NCBI GenBank assembly: GCA_036374175.1
Contig: DASUUH010000049.1
Span: forward strand, 1-64,000
Direction of reading: 5' to 3'
Length of the DNA stretch: 64,000 nt
From: JASLBX01 sp036374175
GTDB lineage: Bacteria; Actinomycetota; Actinomycetes; Jiangellales; Jiangellaceae
Within the stretch, counting starts at the first letter, position 1. Each line of letters begins with the position of its first letter. This document shows, one piece after another, positions 52,243 through 59,943 of this stretch. Under the pieces are notes generated by a model. It was not told the origin of the DNA, ran no database searches, and saw only the letters and a list, made by a program, of their open reading frames with translations. The translations under genes were made by a program, and so were the position numbers.

Positions 52243-53202
52243 ATGGCAGAGCGGGTTCGGAGATCGACAAGCGCCGCAGTGTGGCTTGCTCTCGTCACGG
52301 TCTACATCATTTGGGGCTCCACGTACCTGGCCATCCGGGTCGTCGTGGAGTCTGGAATCCCCCCGATTCTAGGCATGGGCGTCAGGTTCCTCGTCGCGGC
52401 TGCGATCATGATGGCAATCCTGGCCGCCCGCGACGGCTTCTCGTCCCTCAAGATCAGCTGGATCGAGCTTCGCGGTGCCGCAATCATGGGTCTGCTGCTC
52501 CTCGCGGGTGGCAACGGACTCGTGGCCATCGCGGAGCAGACGGTCCCCAGCGGTTTGGCCGCGCTGATCATTGGCGCCGTTCCGCTCTGGTTCGTATTGC
52601 TGCGCTTCAGCGGCGGTGACCGCCCGCGTGCGCTCACCTGGTTCGGCGTGCTCGTTGGCTTCGCCGGCATCGCCGCGATCAGCCTGCCACGCGGTGGCAT
52701 CGACGGCGTCGAATACTGGGGTGTCGTGCTGCTGCTGGCTGCCACGATCTCGTGGGCCATCGGCTCGTATCTGTCACCTCGACTGCATCTACCCCGCCAG
52801 ACGATGGTGGCGGTGAGCTACGAGATGTTGGCCGGCGGCGCCCTGATGACGGCCGGTTCGGTGCTGTTCAGCGACACCCGGACGTTCGAGGTGGGGGACG
52901 TTACGGCTGACGGTTGGATCGCTCTGGGGTACCTCGTGGTGTTCGGCTCCCTGCTGGGCTTCACCGCGTACGCTTACGCACTGGCCAACGCACCGCTGTC
53001 GCTCGTCGGGACGTACGCCTACATCAACCCCGTCGTGGCGGTGATCCTGGGCTGGGCCATTCTCGCCGAACCGATCACGGCCGTGGTAATCGGCGGCGGC
53101 ACGCTCGTCGTCATCGGCGTCGCGCTGGTGGTCAGCGCCGAGAGGCCGCGCCAACCCAAGCCGGAACCGACAACACCGGTACCTGATCGGGTGCGCTCAT
53201 AG
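52243..53202 (+). CDS. EamA-family (DMT) transporter
   Basis: The 319-residue permease has ten TM helices and two EamA repeats: VYIIWGSTYLAIRVVVESGI with VRFLVAAAIM, and the second half with LLLLAATISWAIGSYLSPRL and TYAYINPVVAVILGWAILAE. It is of the YedA/RhaT-like drug/metabolite group, probably an exporter of an amino-acid-like metabolite. AGGA precedes ATG 52243. Confidence 0.9.
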   Translation: MAERVRRSTSAAVWLALVTVYIIWGSTYLAIRVVVESGIPPILGMGVRFLVAAAIMMAILAARDGFSSLKISWIELRGAAIMGLLLLAGGNGLVAIAEQTVPSGLAALIIGAVPLWFVLLRFSGGDRPRALTWFGVLVGFAGIAAISLPRGGIDGVEYWGVVLLLAATISWAIGSYLSPRLHLPRQTMVAVSYEMLAGGALMTAGSVLFSDTRTFEVGDVTADGWIALGYLVVFGSLLGFTAYAYALANAPLSLVGTYAYINPVVAVILGWAILAEPITAVVIGGGTLVVIGVALVVSAERPRQPKPEPTTPVPDRVRS

Positions 53203-53205
53203 CGC

Positions 53206-53257
53206 CCTCCGGGGCGGCACATCCACTCCCCTGCGGTGCACGTGTCCGCCCCAGAGG
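53206..53257. terminator. Bidirectional hairpin between convergent genes
   Basis: CCTCCGGGGCGGCAC (53206-53220) pairs with GTGTCCGCCCCAGAGG (53242-53257) with a few mismatches. It separates the EamA gene and the XRE-TPR gene, which end head to head. No T run follows, so it is a probable rather than certain terminator. Confidence 0.5.
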
Positions 53258-53326
53258 ACGTGACTCTAGTCAAGACGGCAAGTCAACGTGAAGTCAAATC
53301 ATGTGACATCCCGGCGGGCGCTTTGT

Positions 53327-54715
53327 TCAGGCAACCGGAAGCTCCACGGCGGCCACCGGACCGACACCGGCCACCGGCGACACCCGAACGGCGACAAGTG
53401 CACGATCGTAAGCGTCCAATGTCTCGTCGATGCGCCCAAGATCGCGGTAAAGGTCGCCGAGCTCACGCCACGCTGCTGCGGCCTGACGTGAAGCGCCCAT
53501 CGCCTCGAGCATGGTCGCGGCGGCGCTGCACTGCTCCAGCGTCTGATCGGATTTGCCTTGCTCGCGCAGGATGCGCCCGAGCAGGAGCCGAGCCCGGGCG
53601 GACTCGATCCGGGGCTGGTCGCCGAGCCTAGCCAGCGATTCCTCGGCGGCTGCCTGGGCTTCGTCGAGGCGTCCGAGAGCCAACAGAGCCCGCGCCCGTT
53701 CAGTTGCGTAGTAACCCAAGTCGACCGCGCCGCCGTGCACGTGGATCTCATGCTCGACGTTATCGAGCAGATCGAGGGCATTCTCAGCGTCGGGTGGAGA
53801 CTGCTGGAGCAACAGCCAGGCGTAGCACACCCGCAGCCGGGCAAGATTGCGCCGGTCGTCACTCTCACCGAAAAGCGCCAAGGCCCGATCGACCAGCGAC
53901 AACGCCTCGCCGACGTGACCACGCGACTCAGCAAGGAGGGCAGCATTCCAATATGCGGCGCCACGAGAGTGCGGCGCGCCGGACGATTCTGCACCGCGGA
54001 TCACATCCGCCGCGAGGACGGTCGCGCGAGCGAGGTCGCCGCGTTCGTAGTAGCCCATCAGCACTGTGCAGCCCAGGCGAACGAACTCGTCCGTGCCCTC
54101 AAGGCCCAACTCCGCCGCCGACTGCATGGCCTCTTCGCCAGTGTGGATCGCCATGTCGAGGTCGCCCGCCTCGTGGTAACACCTGGACAACGCCTCGGCG
54201 ACATCCATCCACGGGTGGACGTTCGGCTCACGCCGTGCTTCTTCGGCAAGCTCGCCAAGAATTCGGAGCGATTCTTCGAGGTCGCCCTTGCGCTCGGCGG
54301 CGATGGCCCGGCCCATGCGCACCCGCCGATGCTGTTCATCGTTCAGACCCGGGTCACCTTCAAGCGCGGCGAACCGCTTGTACGCGTCCTCGATTTCGCC
54401 GCGATGCAGGGCGACCTCCGCGTGGCCCAAGGCAAGCCGGGCCCGGCGCCGTACCTCAGCATCGATTCCGTCGAGCAGGTAGCCAGGATCAACACCCAAC
54501 CGTTCGGCGATGTGCGCCAGCGCGGCCGGTGCGGGCTGCCGGCGGCCGCTCTCTACCAACGAGAGGTAGCTGGGCGAGAGCATCCCGGCGGCGACCTCGG
54601 CCTGAGTCAGTCCAAGCTCAAGACGGCGGGCATGGATCCGGCGACCGACCAACGACTCCGCATGGGAGTCCGAAGTCTGGGATGGCTCTCTGACTTCCAC
54701 TTGACGATATGCCAT
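53327..54715 (-). CDS. XRE-family regulator with C-terminal TPR domain (RRNPP-like architecture)
   Basis: The 462-residue protein has an N-terminal HTH (about 23-81): LVGRRIHARRLELGLTQAEV, MLSPSYLSLVESGRRQPAPA. The remainder is a long array of TPR helices: GHAEVALHRGEIEDAYKRFA, RKGDLEESLRILGELAEEA, CYHEAGDLDMAIHTGEEAM, YYERGDLARATVLAADVI, LGRLDEAQAAAEESLARLG, YRDLGRIDETLDAYDRALV. HTH plus TPR without a kinase or NTPase is the layout of RRNPP peptide receptors such as PlcR, NprR and Rgg. No signal peptide, so cytoplasmic. It is divergent, 59 bases away, from a tiny secreted-peptide gene. Characterised RRNPP members are from Bacillota; a metabolite or no ligand remains possible. ATG 54715 has a weak ribosome site. 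Confidence 0.85.
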   Translation of the reverse strand: MAYRQVEVREPSQTSDSHAESLVGRRIHARRLELGLTQAEVAAGMLSPSYLSLVESGRRQPAPAALAHIAERLGVDPGYLLDGIDAEVRRRARLALGHAEVALHRGEIEDAYKRFAALEGDPGLNDEQHRRVRMGRAIAAERKGDLEESLRILGELAEEARREPNVHPWMDVAEALSRCYHEAGDLDMAIHTGEEAMQSAAELGLEGTDEFVRLGCTVLMGYYERGDLARATVLAADVIRGAESSGAPHSRGAAYWNAALLAESRGHVGEALSLVDRALALFGESDDRRNLARLRVCYAWLLLQQSPPDAENALDLLDNVEHEIHVHGGAVDLGYYATERARALLALGRLDEAQAAAEESLARLGDQPRIESARARLLLGRILREQGKSDQTLEQCSAAATMLEAMGASRQAAAAWRELGDLYRDLGRIDETLDAYDRALVAVRVSPVAGVGPVAAVELPVA

Positions 54716-54716
54716 A

Positions 54717-54738
54717 ACACCATTTCACTACGAGGTGT
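54717..54738. promoter_or_regulatory. Candidate operator between the XRE-TPR and peptide genes
   Basis: ACACC, twelve bases, GGTGT forms an inverted repeat in the 59-base divergent region. A TTGACG at 54701-54706 could be the -35 of the peptide promoter, with a weak -10 (TTCACT at 54724-54729) inside the repeat. Regulator binding here would affect both genes. The sequence shows symmetry only. Confidence 0.4.
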
Positions 54739-54774
54739 CATGTCTGCGCTAGTCCCTTGCCATGAGGAGTTGAG

Positions 54775-54891
54775 ATGGTCCGGAGAGCAGTAGTCCGTCT
54801 CGTTGCCGCAACCCTCACCATCGTTGCCATATCGGTAGCGCTGGCCTCACCCGCAGCTGCGACCTGGTTAGGTCCGCTGGGGTGCTGCTAG
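54775..54891 (+). CDS. Putative secreted signalling peptide precursor, 38 aa
   Basis: ATG 54775 has GAGGAG at 54764-54769, an ideal spacing. The 38 residues form a signal peptide: basic MVRRAVVR, a hydrophobic core (LVAATLTIVAISVAL) and an AxA-type cleavage area (ASPAAA), leaving about nine residues, TWLGPLGCC, with a terminal Cys pair. An intrinsic terminator follows at 54955-55001, so it is a discrete transcription unit. It is divergent from an HTH-TPR regulator, as pheromone genes are from RRNPP receptors. Alternatives: a short lantibiotic-like or toxin peptide, or a chance ORF, but the ribosome site, signal peptide and terminator together argue for a real gene. Confidence 0.7.
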   Translation: MVRRAVVRLVAATLTIVAISVALASPAAATWLGPLGCC

Positions 54892-54954
54892 CTCCCGAGC
54901 GTCGCGGTCGACGGCTTTCCGTTTTCGCCCCCCGAATCGGATAGCCGCTCGCAG

Positions 54955-55006
54955 AAGCCCCGGCAGGAGTGAGATCCATCGGATCGCTCTTGCCGGGGCT
55001 TTTGTC
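54955..55006 (+). terminator. Intrinsic terminator of the peptide gene
   Basis: AAGCCCCGGCA (54955-54965) pairs perfectly with TGCCGGGGCTT (54991-55001); inner pairs (GATCC/GGATC) continue the hairpin to a 3-base loop, and TTTTGT ends it. It lies 63 bases after the peptide stop and ahead of the convergent aminotransferase gene (stop at 55039). Confidence 0.85.
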
Positions 55007-55038
55007 GTGCAGGCTGGCTGCTTGAATCGGCCGACCTG

Positions 55039-56124
55039 CTACCTCGAGCGCGCTCGCCAATCCGCGGTCACCTTCAGCAGGCGGTCGCTCGCCTCGGGTT
55101 CAGCGACTGTGATGCGGCATCCTTCGCCGGCGAACGGACGCACGACGATGCCGGCGGCTTCGCACGCCCCGGCGAATTCAGTCGTCTGATCTCCCAATGC
55201 CAGCCAGACGAAGTTGGCCTGGGTGTCAGGGACGTCCCACCCTTGCTCGAGAAGCGCTGACCGGACCCTGTCGCGTTCTGCTATGAGTCTTTCCACGCGC
55301 TCGGCCAGTGTGTCCTCACGCCGCAGAGATTCGATGGCAGCTTGCTGCGCCACGCCGCTTACGCCGAACGGCACCGCGGTCTTGCGCAACGCGTCGGCAA
55401 CCGACTCGTGCGCTATCGCGAATCCGACCCGCAACCCGGCCAATCCGTAGGCCTTGGAAAACGTCCGCAGTACGCAGACGTTCGGATGGTCACGGTAGAT
55501 CTCAATGCCGTCGACGGCGTCCTGATCACGGATGAACTCGCGATACGCCTCGTCCACGACGACCAGGACGTCGGAGGGCACCCGCTGGAGGAACGTGCGC
55601 ATCTCGTCTCGATGCACCGCCGGACCGGTCGGGTTGTTCGGCGAGCAGACCAGAACGAGCCGGGTTCGATCGGTAACGGCCGCCGCCATCGCGTCCAGGT
55701 CGTGTCGGGCGCCCGGAGCCAGCGGGACCCGCACCGATTCCGCTCCCGAGATTCCGACCACGATGGGGTAGGCCTCGAAGGACCGCCACGCGTATACGAC
55801 TTCGTCACCATCAGCCGCCGTCGCCTGGATGACCTGCTGGAGCACGCCGACACTGCCGGTTCCCGTGGCGATGTGGGCAGCCGGCACATCGAACCGGTCC
55901 GCGAGTGCCTCGACGAGGCCGGTGGCGAACATGTCCGGGTAGCGGTTCATCGAACCGGCCGCTTCGATCGCGGCTTCGAGGACGCCCGGAAGGGGCGGAT
56001 ACGGGTTCTCGTTCGACGAGATCTTGTACGCGATCTGGCCGCTGCTGGCAGCGGGCCGGCGTCCCGGCTTGTACGAGGGCAGACTGTCGAGGGCGTGACG
56101 CAATCGAGGACTATCCGACGGCAT
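55039..56124 (-). CDS. hisC: Histidinol-phosphate/aromatic aminotransferase
   Basis: The 361-residue fold-type I PLP enzyme starts at ATG 56124. It has KISSNENPYPPLPGVLEAAI, PDMFATGLVEALADRFDVPA, LVCSPNNPTGPAVHRDEM, VVVDEAYREF and VLRTFSKAYGLAGLRVGFAI with the PLP-binding Lys. These match HisC and its actinobacterial paralog Pat (phenylalanine aminotransferase). No other his genes are near, so Pat is possible. The open frame upstream to 56223 overlaps the next gene's promoter. Confidence 0.85.
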   Translation of the reverse strand: MPSDSPRLRHALDSLPSYKPGRRPAASSGQIAYKISSNENPYPPLPGVLEAAIEAAGSMNRYPDMFATGLVEALADRFDVPAAHIATGTGSVGVLQQVIQATAADGDEVVYAWRSFEAYPIVVGISGAESVRVPLAPGARHDLDAMAAAVTDRTRLVLVCSPNNPTGPAVHRDEMRTFLQRVPSDVLVVVDEAYREFIRDQDAVDGIEIYRDHPNVCVLRTFSKAYGLAGLRVGFAIAHESVADALRKTAVPFGVSGVAQQAAIESLRREDTLAERVERLIAERDRVRSALLEQGWDVPDTQANFVWLALGDQTTEFAGACEAAGIVVRPFAGEGCRITVAEPEASDRLLKVTADWRARSR

Positions 56125-56246
56125 GCCGTCACAATAGGCCACGACTCGCCACCTGCGAGCCGGCACCTGCAGCCGCGCACAAGACTTTTGGATCGGCCCG
56201 GTACCCAGGGGTGCGGCGACCACAGGTATTGGTCTACGCTCCGGCC

Positions 56247-56615
56247 ATGTCGCTGATCATTCGGCTCGTCGTCAACGCGGTAGCGCTATGGGTCGCCACC
56301 GTCATCGTCAGCGGAGTCGAAATCGAGAGTGCCTCGACTCAGGAGCAGGTCCTCACGTTGCTGGTGGTGGCTGCGATCTTCGCCCTCGTCAACGTGGTGG
56401 TACGGCCAATCGTCAAGCTGCTGTCGTTGCCGCTCTACGTGCTCACGCTCGGGCTGTTCACGTTCGTCGTCAACGCCCTCATGCTGTTGCTGACATCGTG
56501 GATCGCCGATCTGTTCGACGTGCCATTCAGCGTCGACGGGTTCTGGGCCGCGGTGCTCGGTGGCCTGGTGGTCGCGTTCGTCAGTTGGCTACTAAACCTG
56601 CTGTTGCCGGACTAG
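56247..56615 (+). CDS. Phage-holin-family (YvlD-like) membrane protein
   Basis: The 122-residue protein has four hydrophobic segments (LIIRLVVNAVALWVATVIVS, QVLTLLVVAAIFALVNVVVR, LPLYVLTLGLFTFVVNALML, GFWAAVLGGLVVAFVSWLLN). Motif IFALVNVVVRPIVKLLSLPL is the signature of the holin-4/YvlD family, found across bacteria and usually not a phage lysis protein. ATG 56247. It shares a divergent promoter region with the aminotransferase. Confidence 0.85.
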   Translation: MSLIIRLVVNAVALWVATVIVSGVEIESASTQEQVLTLLVVAAIFALVNVVVRPIVKLLSLPLYVLTLGLFTFVVNALMLLLTSWIADLFDVPFSVDGFWAAVLGGLVVAFVSWLLNLLLPD

Positions 56616-56792
56616 ACCGGAACGCCGTTATTGCCGGAATACAACGATCCGGCGAGTCGGAGTTCACTACGGCTCCGCCGTGCCGTACCGTTGTGGCCAC
56701 TTCCTGCACGATCGAGGGGTTGTCGTCATAACCGCCGGCGGCCTACGGGGGATGGTCGTGCCGACCTCGCGTCCTAAGGCAGGTGAGTAGAC

Positions 56793-57422
56793 ATGACGAG
56801 CGGCTTCGGCTCTGTGGGCTCCGTACTGACCGAACGCCCCCCGTCCGACGAGCTTCTGGTTACGCCAGTCGCCCGTGGCGCCGTCGCTAATCCCCCGTCC
56901 CACGACACGCAGCGGCCGCCACAAGCCTCGCCGCAGCGGGATCGTTATCCGGTTCAGCACCTAGCACCGACACACCATCCGCCGCGTGGTCATCACTCGC
57001 TGCTTACCGAACAAGCTCCGCTCACCCAGCAATCACTGCTTCCCGAACCTGCACCGCCTGCTCCACCTGCCGCACCGGTGCAATCGGCGCCCTCGTCCCA
57101 GCCGGATCGCGGCAAGTCGACCGGCAACCGGGCGTGGTACGACAGCCTCCTGAGCGGGCGCGAGTACGACGTCGTTTACGACGACGCCGAGGGCTACCCG
57201 TTGCTCGCCTTCGCCGATGGCCAGTGGTACGACGTCACGTCGTTCAGCCCGCGACCCGTGTCCGTGCGGTACGCCATTCATCTGGACCCCGCATGGGCCG
57301 GTGCGGTCGTACAGACGGTCTGCAGCTGGACGCGCAGCAATCCGAACCACGACCGTTCTTTCGAACTCGCTACCGAGCTAGCCCTGGCAGTGGGCGAGCT
57401 GGCGCGGCTGGCGAGTAGCTGA
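56793..57422 (+). CDS. Hypothetical protein, proline-rich N-terminus and a compact C-terminal domain
   Basis: The 209-residue protein has a low-complexity region (about 30-110) rich in Pro, Gln, His and Ser, then a conserved-looking domain (115-209): NRAWYDSLLSGREYDVVYDD, YPLLAFADGQWYDVTSFSPR and VQTVCSWTRSNPNHD, ending in a helix (ELATELALAVGELARLASS). I do not recognise it. It is followed 25 bases later by the phosphatase gene, so a common operon is likely. Confidence 0.5.
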   Translation: MTSGFGSVGSVLTERPPSDELLVTPVARGAVANPPSHDTQRPPQASPQRDRYPVQHLAPTHHPPRGHHSLLTEQAPLTQQSLLPEPAPPAPPAAPVQSAPSSQPDRGKSTGNRAWYDSLLSGREYDVVYDDAEGYPLLAFADGQWYDVTSFSPRPVSVRYAIHLDPAWAGAVVQTVCSWTRSNPNHDRSFELATELALAVGELARLASS

Positions 57423-57447
57423 TCGACAGCGTTCCAGCAAGGATGTC

Positions 57448-57942
57448 GTGACGTATCGCATCTGCCTGGTATGTCTGGGCAACATCTGCCGGTCACCGAT
57501 GGCGGAGGTTGTCATCCAGCACCGGCTGGAGAAAGTCGGGCTCAGCGACCGGGTCAGCGTGGAGTCCGCCGGCACTGGAGCCTGGCACGTCGGTGAGCCC
57601 GCCGATCCGCGCGCGCTCGCTGCACTCCGCGAGCGGGGTTACGACGGGACATCTCACCGCGCTCGCCAATTCGCGGCCAACTGGTTCAGCCAGTACGACC
57701 TGATTCTGGCCATGGACCAGGACAACTACGCCGAGCTCACCCGGCTCGCAGCAACTGAGGGCATCGATGCCGATATCCGGCTGCTCCGGTCGTACGATCC
57801 GGCTGCCCGGGCATCGGGCGACCTCGACGTTCCGGATCCGTACTACGGTGGCGCAGATGGGTTCGCGCACGTGCTGAACCAACTCGAGCGCGCCGCGGAC
57901 GGACTTGTCGAGTCGCTGCAGGAGGAGCTGGGTGATCGCTGA
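57448..57942 (+). CDS. Low-molecular-weight protein tyrosine phosphatase
   Basis: The 164-residue phosphatase has the P-loop CLGNICRSP, with Cys 9 as nucleophile and Arg 15, and the general acid Asp in VPDPYYGG. Other landmarks are VSVESAGTGAWHVGEPADPR and YDLILAMDQDNYAEL. Such proteins (PtpA type) dephosphorylate protein tyrosines. GTG start. The last 11 bases overlap the fructosamine-kinase gene start. Confidence 0.9.
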   Translation: MTYRICLVCLGNICRSPMAEVVIQHRLEKVGLSDRVSVESAGTGAWHVGEPADPRALAALRERGYDGTSHRARQFAANWFSQYDLILAMDQDNYAELTRLAATEGIDADIRLLRSYDPAARASGDLDVPDPYYGGADGFAHVLNQLERAADGLVESLQEELGDR

Positions 57943-58789
57943 GCAGCTGAGCCGTCTGGTCGGCGAGCGGATCGTGAACCTCGACCCGGTCGGCGGCGGC
58001 GACATCTGCGAGGCGAAACGCGCGAGGCTGGCCGACGGCCGCTTGATGTTCGTCAAGACGAGGACCGGAGCGCCACCAGGATTCTTCGCGACCGAAGCGG
58101 CCGGTCTGCGGTGGCTCAGCACCGCGCGCGGTGGTGCCTCGGTCCCCGAGGTGATCGCGCACGACCAGGAGCACCTGGTGCTCGAGTGGATATCACCTGG
58201 CGCGCCGTCGCTCGAGGCGGCGGAGCGATTCGGCCGGGCGCTCGCCGCCACTCACGCCGCCGGTGCCCCGGCCTTCGGATCTGCCGAAGGTGACGGCTGG
58301 ATCGGTACCTTGCAGCTACCGGGCGGCCCGTGGTCGAGCTGGGAGGACATGTGGATTGAAGGCCGGGTGCTGCCGTTCCTGAAGGCGGCCGTCGATGCCG
58401 GATCGATCCGCGCCAAGGATGCCTACGATGTCGAGAAGCTCATGAGTGAACTTCCCGAACTGACCTTGCCCGCGGAGGCACCGGCTCTTATCCACGGCGA
58501 TCTCTGGGCCGGCAACGTGGTATGGGGCGCCGACGGCGCTGCCCGGCTGGTCGATCCGGCAGCACACGGTGGTCATCGGGAAACCGACCTCGCCATGCTC
58601 GACCTGTTCGGATTCCCACACCTGGAGCGGGTGCTGGCCGCCTACCACGATGCGCGGCCGCTCGCCGATGGCTGGCGGGACCGGATGGCCTTGCATCAAC
58701 TCCACCCCGTGCTCGTCCACGCGGTGTTGTTCGGTGGGTCGTACGGTGCCCAGGCCGGCCGGATCGCGCGCAGATACCGGATCGGTTGA
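57932..58789 (+). CDS. Fructosamine-3-kinase-family protein
   Basis: The 285-residue kinase starts at GTG 57932 with GGAGGAG upstream inside the phosphatase gene. It has LMFVKTRTGAPPGFFATEAA (nucleotide-binding Lys and Glu), LIHGDLWAGNVVWGADGAA (catalytic loop) and LVDPAAHGGHRETDLAMLDL (metal-binding Asp). It would phosphorylate glycated lysines so they fall off. Bacterial fructosamine kinases are often next to LMW phosphatases. Confidence 0.9.
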   Translation: MIAEQLSRLVGERIVNLDPVGGGDICEAKRARLADGRLMFVKTRTGAPPGFFATEAAGLRWLSTARGGASVPEVIAHDQEHLVLEWISPGAPSLEAAERFGRALAATHAAGAPAFGSAEGDGWIGTLQLPGGPWSSWEDMWIEGRVLPFLKAAVDAGSIRAKDAYDVEKLMSELPELTLPAEAPALIHGDLWAGNVVWGADGAARLVDPAAHGGHRETDLAMLDLFGFPHLERVLAAYHDARPLADGWRDRMALHQLHPVLVHAVLFGGSYGAQAGRIARRYRIG

Positions 58790-58855
58790 CGTGCGGCCGG
58801 CACGTCGCGCGCCCGGCCCGTCAGCACACCGGCTGCACGTCCGGTAGGAGCCGGC

Positions 58856-58872
58856 TCAGGGTTGTATCCCCT
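58856..58872. promoter_or_regulatory. Palindromic site upstream of the ABC exporter genes
   Basis: TCAGGGTTGTATCCCCT is an inverted repeat (AGGG/CCCT) about 100 bases before the ABC ATPase start. Similar TCAGGG-N-CCCTGA elements precede stress-induced ABC genes in actinobacteria under response-regulator control, but no regulator gene is in this window. Motif symmetry is the only evidence. Confidence 0.35.
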
Positions 58873-58968
58873 CCAGCAGTACCGGCGATTCGCCGCCAGG
58901 AATGAGGAGGCGGCGACTTGGCGGCGATAGTTTCGTGGCGTCCAACATCATTCTCACCTGGAGCCGAC

Positions 58969-59943
58969 ATGATCACAGCCCGCGGGCTGCGCAAGCGCTA
59001 CGGTTCGACGGTCGCTGTCGACGACCTGTCGTTCGAGGTCCAGCCCGGTGTCGTCACTGGCTTTCTCGGCCCGAACGGCGCCGGCAAGTCCACGACGATG
59101 CGCCTCATGCTCGACCTCGACCACGGCGAAGGTGAGGCCCGGTTCGACGGACGTCGGTTCCGCGAGATCAAGGACCCGCTGAACGAAATCGGCGCGGTCC
59201 TGGAGGCCAAGGCGTTTCACCCGACCCGTACCGCGCGGAACCACTTGCGGATGCTCGCCGCCGCCAACCGGATTCCCGACGCTCGGGTCGACGAGGTTTT
59301 CGAGGTCGTCGGGCTGTCCGACGTGAAGAACAAAAAGCCCAAGGGGTTCTCCCTCGGCATGGCCCAGCGTCTCGGATTAGCTCAGGCGCTGCTCGGCGAC
59401 CCCAAGGTGCTGATCCTGGACGAGCCCGCGAATGGCCTCGATCCGCATGGCATTCATTGGCTCCGTGACGTCCTTAAGTCGCTGGCCAGGCAGGGCCGGA
59501 CCGTCTTTGTTTCGAGTCACCTGCTGGCCGAGATGGCGCTGATGGCCGACGAGTTGGTCGTCATCGGCCGCGGCAAGATGATCTACAACGGCACGATGGG
59601 CAATTTCGTCCAGTCCTTCACCAAGCAGAACGTGCTGGTCCGCACACCGTCCGCAGAGTCCTTTACTGAAACGCTGCGCCGCGAAGGTGCCGAGGTCGAG
59701 ACCCGGCCTGACGGCTCGCTACTGATCAGCGGCCTGGACACGGCCGCCGTGGGTGCGCTGGCGTTCCGCGAGGGGGTCATGCTGCACGAACTTGCGACCC
59801 ACAGCGCATCGCTCGAACAGGCGTTCATCTCCGCCACCGGTGCTTCGGAGGAGTACGTCGCGCGCGATGTTGCCGAAGTGATGGGTGCCGCTGAGGCCGA
59901 CGCGAGACCGGAGAACGACGAGACGGCTGGAGGTGCGGCATGA
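58969..59943 (+). CDS. ABC transporter ATPase (export, ABC-2 partner)
   Basis: The 324-residue ATPase has VVTGFLGPNGAGKSTTMRLM (Walker A), GFSLGMAQRLGLAQALLGDP (signature with SLGM), KVLILDEPANGLDPHGI (Walker B) and VFVSSHLLAEM (switch His). Its C-terminal half is typical of CcmA/YhcG-like export ATPases. ATG 58969 is preceded by GGAG. The stop overlaps the permease ATG by 4 bases. Confidence 0.9.
   Translation: MITARGLRKRYGSTVAVDDLSFEVQPGVVTGFLGPNGAGKSTTMRLMLDLDHGEGEARFDGRRFREIKDPLNEIGAVLEAKAFHPTRTARNHLRMLAAANRIPDARVDEVFEVVGLSDVKNKKPKGFSLGMAQRLGLAQALLGDPKVLILDEPANGLDPHGIHWLRDVLKSLARQGRTVFVSSHLLAEMALMADELVVIGRGKMIYNGTMGNFVQSFTKQNVLVRTPSAESFTETLRREGAEVETRPDGSLLISGLDTAAVGALAFREGVMLHELATHSASLEQAFISATGASEEYVARDVAEVMGAAEADARPENDETAGGAA

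Noticed and set aside
53558..54793. Plus-strand open frame (411 codons) overlapping the regulator and the peptide region
   Set aside because: It is antisense to the HTH-TPR gene and its end overlaps the peptide start region in another frame. The peptide ORF has better signals.
56247..56615. Holin gene as a prophage marker
   Set aside because: The YvlD-like family is chromosomal in many bacteria, and there are no other phage genes around it.
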